Assembly: GCA_013398955.1 (NCBI GenBank)
Contig: VWPU01014915.1
Coordinates: 434,001 to 498,000 of the forward strand
Origin: Callaeas wilsoni
Lineage: Eukaryota; Chordata; Aves; Passeriformes; Callaeidae
Length of the DNA: 64,000 bases
Direction: 5' to 3'
Shown here: positions 39,900 through 51,306 of the stretch, piece by piece
Numbering within the stretch: the first letter of the stretch is position 1
Layout of the letters: each line of letters starts with the position of its first letter
The notes under the pieces: model-generated
Told to the model about the DNA's origin: nothing
The model's database searches: none
The model's input: only the letters and a program-made list of their open reading frames with translations
Program-made: the position numbers and the translations under genes

Positions 39900-40110
39900 A
39901 ATGTCAGTAAAGAAATTAGAGGGCTCAGAGTGGTAACATCGTCTTGCTGAACACTTCATTTGCATTTGCAAATATTTTTGGCATTTCACTTGCACCCAGT
40001 AAGGCTGCTGAAACCAGTAGTTTTTTCAAAAGGCTCCTTAATGGCATTTAATTAGAACACTTTCTATGTGCTCCTGCCTGGAATCTTAATTGGTGTTAGG
40101 TAAGTCACAG
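39900..40110. promoter_or_regulatory. Candidate conserved noncoding element or enhancer
   Basis: An octamer-like ATTTGCATTTGCAAAT lies at 39958-39973 (ATTTGCAT in forward and ATTTGCAAAT in palindromic form). TAAT-containing words follow: CCTTAATGG, ATTTAATTAG at 40046-40055 and CTTAATTGG near 40086. POU and homeodomain sites clustered like this are common in vertebrate developmental enhancers. No conservation data are available here. Confidence 0.25.
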
Positions 40111-43100
40111 ACGAACACCAAAATCTTTATAAAGAAAAAGATAAGAGTGTCAAATTTCGAGTTCTCCATTTTCAGTTTTTGGCCGTTTTTGAAAATTAGC
40201 CGTATTATTTATATGGGAAATATGAAGGGTGTGCATTAAAACATAAATTTTTAGAAAGGATATATTGTTACACTGAATCCATTTCAGCTGGGAAATCTGA
40301 TGTAATGTTGGATGAACTACCTGAGCAGTCACAATTAGTGCAAAATCTTGGGTCTATGATGTAGTTGTTGAATTTTTTTCCTAATTTGGACAATCACTGT
40401 AATGCACTATTTAATCTTAAACAATTGAAAAAATAGATTTCAGTAATTATTGCATCCATCTCAAAAAATTCTAGATTTCCAAATATGTATTTCTAGTGTT
40501 CTATACAATGTGGTTGTAAATAAGTTTTGTAGCAAGTTTATCCGGTATTTTAAAACTAGAATACATCTTTCCAAGCCTTTCTATAAGACAAGAGATATTC
40601 AGACTGTATTTTACCTGTAACATTATTCACTGTCATTACATATATGATTGTTTATACGATGACTGTAAATTTACATAATTTATTCAGATTCTAAAATGCA
40701 GTTAAACATCTAATTTCTGTCAGTGAATTTTAAAAAAGAAGCTATTTCCATTAAGCTACCTGATATTTTTAGATAGTATAACACTACATTTAACTTGAAA
40801 TTACATAGTTAATATGGTAATATTACTAATATAGAAGTGATAGAAGGAAAAAAAAATCTTCTAAGTTCAAAATTCAGAATTTTAGAATTTAAAAATTCTG
40901 GGGTTTTTTGTGAATTAACTTCTTTAATACAAGCTTGGAAATGATTTCTTTCTTTCTGGTGTTCTGGTTTTTTCTAGTCTCAACTTTGTCAGCATCTGCA
41001 GAAGTACTGACCAGTTTTGCCAAAACTGAGGTTAATCACTGTTACAAGTGCTCCTCATCCAGCAAAAGCAGTGAAGTAAAAATATTTTGACTCTTCAATT
41101 TCTTAGCATTCAGAACAACAATCTGCTAATATTTCCTGATTTAGAAGTTGTGTCTTAAAGAAACTGGTCTTCCTCTTCAATTGCCATTTGTTTAGAAGAA
41201 ATTTCCCAACACTAAAGGAAGTGCTTGAAAAAAATGACAGAATTTAATAATTATATATTTAAGATTCAGCAGAAATCACAGTCTGAGCCTGAAAAAATTA
41301 ATTCTATAATTAATTTAAACTATGATTCAGATGAATTATTTCAGATATTTTCTCCTTTGAATTATAAAGAAAACATTTATATTCTAACTTTTATTGTTCG
41401 AAGATTAGTGAGACAAATCATCCCTATGCATTGTTGTTAAGGTAAAATGAAGCTTGTAGAAATAAATGTTGCCTGTTTAAATGTGAAAATCTATACAGGA
41501 GTACATTGATTGGTCACTATAATTCCAGGAAACTAATGTCATATATTAAATTTAAAGGAAACACAAACACCTTAAGGCCTCAGAATTCATAAGTAAAGGA
41601 GGCTGGTTTATCTAATGATGAATAACATCCTGTCTTCTGTGTGAACAGAGCCTTGAAATATAATGACTAACTGCACAGATGACAAACCCTATTTTATGCA
41701 GTGTGGTGTTTTGTTGACATACTGACCTATATTATTTTCTCCAAAGTACTATTTCCTGTGCTGAAAAGGAAATAAAAGGTGTATTGTTCTAACCTTATAC
41801 CTATATTACTTAGATAAGTAATGACAATGGCTTAATAGCTCCTGAACCTTTGAGGATTATGCTTTATTCCTTCTGGGCTGTCTGTAGCTATTTTCACATG
41901 ACTATTCTTACAAGAACATTATTTTTTTTTCTCTTTCTTTTTCTACACAAATTACCGTTAACTCTACAAAGGAGAGTGCTCTCCTGAAGACCTTCTGCAA
42001 GATAAATCCCTCTATTATTCTCCCAGAGGTTCAGTGACACAGTGTGAGTCTCACATCTCTCTTCTGCTGTGTTATGAACTATGAAGGATTCAGCAAACAG
42101 AATCAAGAAGGACTCATGATCAAATCCTAACCCCGATCACAAAGAGATCTGCTGAAAGAAGTCAGGTCCAGGTCCATTTCAGCCAAAAAGGGTTCATTTC
42201 ACATCACCATCCTGTGACTGAGGGCTTGCAGTCAGACTGTTTGAGAGCTGGCTAACTGTAGAAGAATATCAGGGATCAGCAAAGCTCTAAAGATAGCAAT
42301 TCTTTAAAACTGTGGACATTCTGAGCCATTTCTTCACTCTGTTTATCGATATAGTTATGTCTGAGGACCCTGACTTCATACTTATACCATACCAGCACCC
42401 TTGGCAACTCATTAAAATGAGACCTGCAAATAACTGAAAATGAGATTACACCTTTTTGGCTCTAATTTAGTCCCTTGGGGCACCTTTCGCTTCTCTTTTT
42501 GCTCATTATTCCTGCTTACTTGCAATTTTGCTATAATAAGTTTGTTAAGTCCATCTTGTTTACTTTCTTTTTCCTTCAGCAGGAACATTACTTTCCCTAA
42601 CTGAAATACTGACGATTAAAAAAGAAAATATCCCTCAATATATGTGCACCTTCTGTAGATATCAATATCAGCAGCATTTCATATTTTTCTTCCCTAATGA
42701 GTTCCAACCATCCTAGTGTCTGATCAAAATGGTAAAAGGCTGGAAATGTTATGCTTCTGTATCTTATTTTAGTACAATCTTTCTACCTTTATTGAAAAAT
42801 CTTTTTTTTAAAAAATGTAATATTAAGATAACATTTTCAAGGCAGCAGCTCTAGCAGCATTGACCTAAAATGTTCATGCTGACTCACAAAATGTCAATTC
42901 TTTAAGAAGGTAAAGTAAAAGCCAAAAAGTGGTATTGTTGTCCTGTGGGCTTAAAAAGATTTGTGAATTTAACTTTCAAATAAAAAGTTGTCAAAATGTG
43001 AACTTCAGAATTTAATACAAAGCAAAAAAGCAAATATGATAACATATGAGGTTTGGGATGCATCATAATAGCATTCAATTATTATCAGAAGTATTGAGTA

Positions 43101-44800
43101 AAACATTTTCAGAACAGAGTGACTTACTCTGGTGTGATACAACTTTCACTATCTGCTCTATCAACTCTCGACTTCATATTCACCAATATTTCCTTTACTA
43201 TTATCACACTAAATAATGTTTATTTTTATAATGCATAACAAAGAGAAAGATTTCAGAGTACTAACCACCTACAGAAGCAAAGTGATTAAGTGCTATGTTT
43301 TACTTTCTAGTCTGTATTTGGGAAAAAAGTTATTTGAGAATGCAGCAAAGTGCTTCTTAGTTTTATTGCAGTGAAGGGCCACACAACACTGTACTGCTCT
43401 ATATCTTCATGATTAACAGTATTATGCCTACATAAAACCGCAGAAGAAAAGACATGAAGCAAGCAGTTTATAATTATGTTACTGAGAGAAGGATACTTTC
43501 ATGCTTATATCTTCAATTCCAGAGTTATCAGATGGGCAATTTCACTACCAAAATGCTGACAGTCATTTTTTTTTCCTCTTTCTTTTTATTTCAGTTTAGA
43601 ATTTAATCTTTATTGGTGTCTTTTAAATTTTTTTAGTCAGGCCAATTGACCTTACTACACACTTGTTGAATCAGGTTGCTGAGTAAATGACATCATGCAG
43701 GACAAAAGTTAACAGTAGTGATATCCCATCAAAGAGTTGATATTTGCGTTTAAAGTCTTTTGAAACACAAATCTGTATTATTAACTCAAAGTCAGCAGAC
43801 TTAAACCGAGTCTGAATTCCCTCTTTAATTACCTGGAAAAATGCATTTAATTCTTTTCAAGATATGAACATTCATTTTCAAATCAAAGAGATTTTTTTCT
43901 TAGTCCTCAGGCAATCTGGCCTTTTGAAGTCCTTAGCCTTAAAATGAAGACTAACAATTAACTGTAGAAATATGTTATGAGTACTACAGAAAATACTGAA
44001 TGCTGGAAAGTTTGTTATGGCTACCTATCCCTGAGACACCAACTTAAACCCAGTCTTAGAAACTATCCCAGTCCTGTTTCATCATAATTTGATTAAGAAT
44101 GTTTGATGATTATTCAGATTTTTCTTATTTTGCAGAATTCAAGAGAAAGTAAAAGAACCATGCAAATCTTAGTGAAAAGCATTCAATTAATTTACAAGGA
44201 CCATCTTGCTCCTATTTTTTTGGTAAAAGCCAGTACAAACATTTCTCACTGTGTACCATTCAGTTAAGCTGTTACTATTGCTAAATACCGTTCACAACAT
44301 ACAAAACTCAGTTGGTAATTAAAACTACTGATGAAAACATAATTTTACCTTTCATTATTTAAAAAGTTTTTTTATATATAGCTTATCAGCAGGGCTTCAT
44401 GAATTTAATGGTTGTTTTTTGCAGCTATGAACGTTTTGCTCAGGAACAAGTTATACCATACCAAAGGTTTCCATCTTACTGAGTCAATTACCTTGCAAGT
44501 TAGAAAAGGGCATGGTGTGTGTACATTATGACAACTTTGCATTGTAATTCAGCCTCTCCTTGCCCTATATGTGAAGTATATTAATACAGATGACTATGTC
44601 TATCAATTAATTAGGACTAATTATTGCTTGTTTTACCTGACGTAAAATACCGTAATTACTTATTTTTTCAATTATTGAAAGATTGGGATATCTCTGGGTA
44701 GCCTGAGATAGACTTATAGCAGGAGATGGTGGACTGATGCATAGTGATGGTTCATTCCAGTCATTGACACAGGAATGAACATGTCCACATCTGGAAGACA

Positions 44801-45118
44801 ATCATAGAATGACTTGACTTGGAAGGGACCTTAAAGATACTTTAGTTCCAGCCCTCCTGCCATGCGCAGGGACAGCTTCCACTACATCAGGTTGCTCAGG
44901 GCCCCATCCAACCTGGCCTTGAACGCTTCCAGGGATGGGGAATCCACAACTTCTGTGGGCAACCTTTTCTGGTGTCTTTCCACACTCACAGTAAAGAATT
45001 TCTTCCTAATATGTAATCTAAACCTACACTTCTTCAGCTTAAGGCCGTTCCCTCTTGTCCTATCGCTACATGTCCTTGTAAAACGTCCCTCTCCAACTTT
45101 CTTGTGGGCCGACTTTAG
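44801..45118 (-). mobile_element. CR1 LINE 3' end, 5'-truncated
   Basis: It starts at ATCATAGAATGACTTG, the reverse complement of the CR1 terminus, followed by GGAAGGGACCTTAAAGATAC, the CATCCAACCTGGCC block, CTTCCAGGGATGGGGAATCC, AGTAAAGAATTTCTTCC and the TCCCTCTTGTCCTATCGC block. Similarity ends near 45118. It closely resembles the CR1 at 4.5 kb and is of the same subfamily type. At about 320 bp it is a dead 3' fragment. Confidence 0.93.
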
Positions 45119-45720
45119 TCTTCCATTCTATTTAGGAGATTTTAAGGAAATTTAACAAATAACATTTCACGCTGTTTCTTGAGCAGTAAACAAAGAGTGC
45201 TTCTATTTAAAAATCACCTTTTTTTTTTACAAGTAAAAAGATGTTTTCAATTCAGAAAAGCTGGTAACTGTAGTTTGCACATTTGACAATATGATATAAA
45301 TGTTCCAGTCATTAAAACAAAGCTGAGGAAAATAAATTTCAAATTTCAGTCGTTGCTTTTTTTTTAATTCTTAAGAGAATTTTGATGACTCTTCTATAAA
45401 GTTTAAAATTAATATTAAAAGGTATACATATCTTATCCCGCCAATTGATGTTATTTCATGTTCATGTAGCCACTGGTGAACAGTAGTGACCTAGTCATCT
45501 ACATTATGACTTTATTATACCAAAGAGAATGAAGAAGCACACTTCATACTGAAAGTAATTGGATATTTTTCAAAGATATTTTGATTTGCCTGAAAACTAT
45601 CCTGAAGAAGAACTAACACTTCTGCCTGCAAGGTTGCTGAAAAAGAAGCTGTCAAGGTAACAACAGCATGAGTGGGATGCTATTTTCAAATTCATTTGAA
45701 AATACATTTGCCATTCTTCA
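45119..45720. other. Unique AT-rich spacer with a short palindrome
   Basis: No gene is seen. A perfect 11-bp inverted repeat (TATTTTCAAAT / ATTTGAAAATA, 2-nt spacer) lies at 45681-45704, just left of the next CR1. Confidence 0.6.
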
Positions 45721-47053
45721 GGATGGAGAGCCTGCCCTTTGAGGAAAGACTGAAGAAGTTAGGTCTCTTCTCCCAAGAGAAGAGAAAGCTCAGGAATAAC
45801 CTCATCACAGTATTCCAGTACTTGAAGAGGACAATAGCTGTCCTCTCACTTCTCAAGGAGCCACGTGAAGAACCAGAGGGCCAATGGGTACCCGTTGCAC
45901 TGTGAAGGGTTTCAACGTCATGTCAGAGACTGAAATAGCTCATGCCCCGAACACTGATATAAAGTTTAAACTATGTAAAGAAGATCTTCCCTCCCCGAAG
46001 GATATGTGACTGGAACTTTGGACTGAAAGTCAGACTACTGATTAGATAAATGGAAATCCATTCTTCAATCACCAAGCCTAGGAAAAAACAAACAAGGCTG
46101 GGGGAAGTGCACCCAGAAGAGAACCAAACCCAGCATCTGTGCTGAGTCACCTCTGGCTGGATTTGGAGTGGAGAAGACCACAGACTGCAGAAGCCAGGTT
46201 TACATAGAAACCCCCTCCCAAAATGAGGGCGAGGGTAAGAGGTTTCGAGTGTGACCTCTGGTCAGGGGCACTGAACACCCATCCTGCCTTTCACAAACTG
46301 GCCCAGCTGTGGAACCCCCAACCCCACAGGCCACATCCACGGGACATTCACCTGAGAGACAGCTGAGGGGGAGCCATAATCCATCAAAGACCCCCCTCAA
46401 AGCGCTCTCCAGAGGCCTTGCACCACAGGACTGCACATGATGTAACAGATCCAGTCTGTTGCAAGAGACTGCCCCCTGCCCCCCAGGAGGGGCATACCTG
46501 GACATTTCCACCTGGCCTGAGCATATGTTAACCCATTGGATTCTATGCTTTTCAAGGGGACCTTCACCATCAAGAAGACCAGAAGAAGAGGATCAACAGG
46601 ATGCCATCGGGATCTACAGAGTGGTGATACTTTCTACCTAGTCTGTCTCCACCTTACTCTCTCCCCCTGCCACATCCCCCAAGCTCCTCTTTCTCTATTT
46701 CTTTCTCTCCCCTTTTCTTTCCCTTATAGTCACTATCACATAAAATCCATACTATTGTCACTGGCATATGGTCTTGTTTGCACCTTAATTCAGACTGAGA
46801 AATTCCTCAATAATTTTAATAATTGGACCATAACAAGAAGAAAGAAATTTTTACAGTGAGAACATTCATCTACAGGCATATGGTAGAGTGTTCATCACTG
46901 GAGGTTTCCAAGATGCAGTTGGACAAGGTCCTAGAGTGAGTTCCTTACAACTCAGAATATTCTGTGATTCCGTGATCTAGGCTTCCTTTCCAGCAAAAGG
47001 TTAGACCAGACAATCTTTTGAGGTCATTCTTAATCTGCACTGTTCTATGATTT
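45721..47053 (+). mobile_element. CR1 LINE 3' region split by an LTR
   Basis: The left part (45721-45920) matches sense CR1: a TTTGAGGAAAGACTGA block, CTTCTCCCAAGAGAAGAG and GTATTCCAGTACTTGAAGAG, then CCAATGGGTACCCGTTGCAC. After the LTR, CR1 resumes at about 46836 with AAGAAAGAAATTTTTACAGT, GGAGGTTTCCAAGATGCAG, a TTAGACCAGACAATCTTTTG block and the terminus TGTTCTATGATTTT near 47053. Outside the insert about 420 bp of CR1 remain. It belongs to a different subfamily from the minus-strand copies at 4.5 and 44.8 kb. Confidence 0.88.
45921..46835 (+). mobile_element. Solo LTR inside CR1 (same family as 32258-33057)
   Basis: It starts TGTCAGAGACTGAAATAGCT and ends AATAATTTTAATAATTGG followed by ACCATAACA. 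Both ends match the minus-strand LTR at 32-33 kb. A GC-rich middle (46140-46500), a long pyrimidine tract (about 46640-46727), the TACTATTG block and GCATATGGTCTTGTTTGCAC follow in the same order. The polyadenylation signal is degraded (ACATAAAA near 46738). At 915 bp it is about 115 bp longer than its relative. No gag, pol or env is present. The flanking pentamers CGTCA and AGAAG do not match, so a target duplication is not preserved. A TATAAAG at 45958-45964 lies too close to the 5' end to be the usual LTR promoter. Confidence 0.85.
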
Positions 47054-47057
47054 TAAA

Positions 47058-47570
47058 AATTAAGACGAACCTGCTTGTAGTTCCCCAAATCCTCCTTCCA
47101 GGCTTTTTTGTGGATGGGTGTCACATTGGCCAAGCTCCAGTCATCTGGGATCTCCCTGGTTAGCCAGGACAGATGATAAATGAAAGAGATCATCTTGGCG
47201 AGCTCTTCTGCCAGCTCCCTCAGCAACCTTGGACAAATCCCATCCAGTTCCATAGACTTGTGAGCATCTAATTGTCACAGCAGGTCACTAATTGCTTCCT
47301 CCTGGATTGCAGGGAGTCTATTCTCCTCCCTGTCCCTGTCTACCAGCCCAAGGGGCCGGCTGCCTTGAGGATAACCAGTCTTACTATCAAAGACTGAGGC
47401 AAAGAAGGCATTAAACACTCCAGCCTGTTCCACATCCTTAGTGACAATGTTCCCCACTTTGCATCCAATGAAGAATGGAGATTTTCCTTGGCTCTCGTTT
47501 TGTTGTTGATGCATTTATAAAAACACTTGCTATTTTTCACAGCAGTGGAAATAAGCAATTTGGTATATTT
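47058..47570 (-). mobile_element. CR1 LINE fragment, ORF2 linker and start of reverse transcriptase
   Basis: Minus-strand translation from 47570 leftward reads FYKCINNKTRAKENL, then in another frame NAFFASVF, and then, past an in-frame TGA near 47273 where CR1 normally has an arginine codon, PRLLRELAEELAK, DDWSLANVTPIHKK and EDLGNYK. These are hallmark segments of the CR1 ORF2 just before and into reverse transcriptase. One frameshift (about 47480-47520) and the stop show it is dead. The RT core and 3' end are missing: the fragment stops abruptly where the plus-strand CR1 terminus ends at 47053. Confidence 0.88.
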
Positions 47571-48157
47571 ACTCAATATTATTAGTATTTCCCAGAATGC
47601 TTTTTGTTGAGTTCTTATTTTTTATTTGAAGTATTTTAGAAGCTAATTAAATACGTCAAATATTCTTTACAGGTGAGGGCTTTTAAGCTAGTTGAAATTA
47701 AATATTTACCAGAAGTGCTGGTCTTTTTCCAGTTGCTAGAGAACTAGTCTAGACAACCAACTAATTCCATATGCCCAAGTTGCTCATGGCTAAAATTCTG
47801 CCGGTGAACTCCCAGCAACAAGAATTGTTTAACTTCTCTTTGCAGGTTTCTTCATGGATATATTTGGATTTGTTTGTGCTTTTCCCCCACTGACCTAAGT
47901 TTGCCTTACTACTTTTTGTCAGCTGTTGAGTTCTTTCATAAAAGCCATTTCTTTTGTAGTGCTGCAAAAGTGACTTGTCAAATTATGAAGTGCTGTAAAG
48001 ATTTGCAGCAGATCAAAAAGGAAAGCAGTCTTTAGATCAGTAAAATGTAATCCAACAGATGACACGACATAAATAGGAACTTTCGTAAACTACGTTTTAC
48101 TCTCAAGTCTGTACAGAACTCGAAGTTTGATTGTCAGTATATTTAGGCCAAATCCTG

Positions 48158-48177
48158 TAAATATATATATATATATT
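48158..48177. repeat. (TA)n microsatellite
   Basis: About nine uninterrupted TA units within AT-rich DNA. Confidence 0.85.
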
Positions 48178-50534
48178 TTAATCTTCATTCTGAAAGATCT
48201 GTATTTTTCCTTTTTTTTTTTTACTTTTGAGAAGACCAGTCACGCTGATTAATTACCTGGAAGAACCCACGCTTATCCAACAAATACTAGTTTCCAAGAT
48301 ATATCCTGCTTAGTGCAACTGTTGGGTCTTTTAACAGCAAACACAATATGTGGACCTGTCTGGAATTTTATTAGATTACCACTAAGAATAATATATCATT
48401 CTGCAGCTCTGCTGAGTGTTTTAAAGAAGTAAAATAATCAACTATGTGCTTCAAATTTGGTTTAAAAATTGACATCATTGTATGGGCTGAACTATAGCAG
48501 TGTAAGTTTGGCCTGCATGAGTTAAAAGACTTTGGTGCCCAAATATTTTACTGCTAATTGTCTAAGCTCTTTAAAAATAGTTCACCAAAAGATATTTACC
48601 CAGCATCTGTTTTCTTTTGGGATTTACTTTCATACTAGAGATATTTCTAGCATCTTTTTTTCAGTTTTTATTGTGAGGGATATAATATCCATGGATTGCT
48701 ATGGATACAGAGAGTTGGATCAGTCTATTAACCTCCAAAATACTTAAGAAGTCATGTAAGGTTCAAATTAGGAGGGAGGAAAAAGAGGACAAAAATGAAA
48801 CATATGCAGGACAGCTGCTAGTCTTTCTCTCTACACTATAATTAACTAGATCAACAAAGATGTGAAAATTATTTGTGTATTTACTTAGCTCTTCAACGAT
48901 TGGGAAGCTAGTAAGATTGTTCTAACATTGAATAGTTGCAGCTAGAGTTATTGGCACTTGATTATCCTGGCAGCCAAAACAGGATATAAAAATTTTTGAT
49001 GCCAGTATATCAAAGTATACAGTCCAAGACAAAAGAAACTAACTTCCTATTTTGGAATATATGTTTATATATGTATTCATTTAGGTAAGAGTGAACAAAT
49101 CATTACATGTAGAGCTCCTCTCCTAAATTCTGATATGCACAACACTCTTTCCACTGTGAATTAATATGCAAAATCTCCAGAACTTCATGTTTTGGCTTAT
49201 ATTCAATAATACATCATCCCAGAATAACACAAAAATATTCAAATGTTATCCAGCACCTAACCAAACAATATGAAAATTATCAGTTCAAAATGGCTTAAAT
49301 TGCAATTACTTTAATTTTATTGTTGATATTATCTACATATAATCTTTCAATGTGAACAATGATACCCATGTATAAATAACTGTATGTACTCATTCCAAAA
49401 AACAGTTTCTGGCACCTCAAGTTTTCCCTCAGACTGGAAGGGGTACGCACAGAAAAGAGTATTCTGTTATGGCTTGTGTTCATACATACATACAATTCAG
49501 TATAAATGTAAAAACATCAGGTCTCTTGCACATTATATTCTGTGTATCCTGAAAGGTATTACTTATCTGGAAAACACAACGGGAAATGAATATGGGATGT
49601 TTTACAGGCTACAGCTGAAAACAGAGATTAGATTTTTATTTCTTTGTGCATATAATTTCTATCGCAAGTAAGGGGTTGTCTTATGACACAATTCAGACTT
49701 AGTAAGAAGATATATTCAATAGATAAGAGATTTAGTGAAGTGTTAAAAGTGTAGTAAGTAGTATTCCATTTGTGACAGCACATTGTGTAATCCTTAATTC
49801 ACAGCAGCTTGGTTTCTACTGCAGAAAGTATTCCTACTCTGTAGAACAAAACTGGAGCTACATGACCCAAAGTGTCTTCATGAGACAAAGTTTTCAGCCT
49901 GACTTGTGGAGGCAAATAATTTTTTGGCATGAAGGTTACCTGTGAAGCCAAAGAAAACAAAATGCACTTTCATATTTTTATATTCCTGGATGTGAAGGTC
50001 CTTGTACTATTAAAAAATCCAAAGAAAGAAACCGTTTCAAAATGCTAGAGGAGAAAATAAACTGGACAACCAGCAAGAGGATGAATGGTAGAAATGGATA
50101 CACTAGATGCTGACAGTCACTAGTGGAGGTGACAATAGGGAAAGGGAAAAAACTTTCTGTAAGGTAAAGAGAAGTTTCTTGTGACTGGTGTAAGCTCAGG
50201 GCAACAGCAGACAATGAACTGGAGAGATGAACTTGTTACACCCTTACATGAAGTACTATGAATCTAGATTGTTTAGACTCTTAAGACCCAAATTTCTCTA
50301 GGTATAAAAGAATGAAGGTCCATAAACACCCATCAAAGCGCCAGAACCTGACAGAAGAAAATACAATGTATATGTACCAAGTAGAAATTTAGAAGAAAAC
50401 TGAGAAAAGCCCTAAAGAAAGTTGAAAGAAAATTACTATGATGAAAAATTACTGTGATGAAAAATTAGAGATTAAATTGTTGAAGAATAGGAAGAGAGAA
50501 AGTACCAAAAAAGGCCAGATTTGCAGTAAAAATG

Positions 50535-50639
50535 GGGAAGGGAAGGGAAGGGAAGGGAAGGGAAGGGAAGGGAAGGGAAGGGAAGGGAAGGGAAGGGAAG
50601 GGAAGGGAAGGGAAGGGAAGGGAAGGGAAGGGAAGGGAA
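50535..50639. repeat. (GGGAA)n, 21 perfect copies
   Basis: There are exactly 105 bp of GGGAA repeated without a single interruption. Plus-strand translation gives a spurious periodic Gly-Arg-Glu-Gly-Lys peptide that should not be taken as a gene. One strand is pure purine and carries G triplets. Confidence 0.97.
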
Positions 50640-51282
50640 TGTTGTTAGTTAAAATTTATTTTGTCAGTTTAGTAGCCAAATTGTGAAAAACTTTCTTAAA
50701 TCATGACCATATTTTCCAGAATCACACCCTAATCCTGCCAGCAGAGTGTGTGTTTTCTTGCAGTTCTGGGTTTGGCATCATCAGATGCCAGCTTCATGTT
50801 CTTTTATTCTGCAATAAATGAGATTTCCAATATGTACTGACAATTTTTTTATAATAAAAACAAATCTAAATGAACTAAATAAATAATGGGTTCCTGTGTT
50901 ATGCTTGTCATGCTTAATTTATTCAAATCCTGAAATTTAAACTAATTTTCTGATTTTTCATATCCATCTGTCAGTTCACCAATCCATTTTTGCACCTTTC
51001 ATTTCCATGATATTTGAGCAGCCAGCATAAATTGCAAAGAAAATTGATGTAAACCAGTTCTGAGGTGTGCCTAATTTTAGCTGATTTAACTTCCTGAATC
51101 CTTAAGGTTACATTTTTTTAGTAGGGCTATAAACAGCTCTCTGAGATTCGCATTTTCAACATAATTTTGTACAATGACATCATGTAGGCACTTATATATT
51201 TATAGAAGATTCAGTTCTATTTGAATAACGATACACTAGTCTTCTTGGACTTATTTCTTTTAATTTAATCAAATTGCAAATA

Positions 51283-51306
51283 ATCTTATATTTAAAAATA
51301 TAAGAT
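51283..51306. repeat. Perfect 11-bp inverted repeat, 2-nt spacer
   Basis: ATCTTATATTT and AAATATAAGAT are separated by AA. This is a near-perfect 24-bp palindrome of AT-rich sequence. Confidence 0.85.

Larger units (their letters stand above)
33058..44800. other. Unique AT-rich DNA, no gene seen; possible CNEs at 36.3, 38.6 and 40.0 kb
   Basis: No gene, RNA or transposon is recognised in nearly 12 kb. A polypyrimidine tract lies at about 35018-35110 and a CA run at 36853-36868. Three candidate conserved noncoding segments are entered separately or as findings. Confidence 0.5.

Noticed and set aside
41225..41440. 71-codon Asn/Ile/Lys-rich frame on the plus strand
   Set aside because: Composition simply mirrors AT-rich DNA; no motif or gene context.
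44862..45155. 97-codon plus-strand frame
   Set aside because: Antisense to the CR1 copy at 44.8 kb.
46200..46859. Open frames of 103 (minus) and 107 (plus) codons
   Set aside because: Both lie wholly or mostly in the GC-rich and pyrimidine parts of the solo LTR; LTRs do not normally code and no family is recognised.
47761..47967. 68-codon minus-strand frame just right of the CR1 RT fragment, suspected to be more CR1 ORF2
   Set aside because: I could not match its residues to CR1 ORF2 blocks, so CR1 was not extended beyond about 47570.
50438..50686. 82-codon plus-strand frame with a periodic Gly-Arg-Glu-Gly-Lys protein
   Set aside because: It is a direct translation of the GGGAA microsatellite; there is no coding evidence outside the array.
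50740..50820. Acceptor-like TTTTCTTGCAG followed by AATAAA about 50 bp later, as in a terminal exon
   Set aside because: Such combinations are common by chance in AT-rich DNA, and no upstream exon or open frame supports it.
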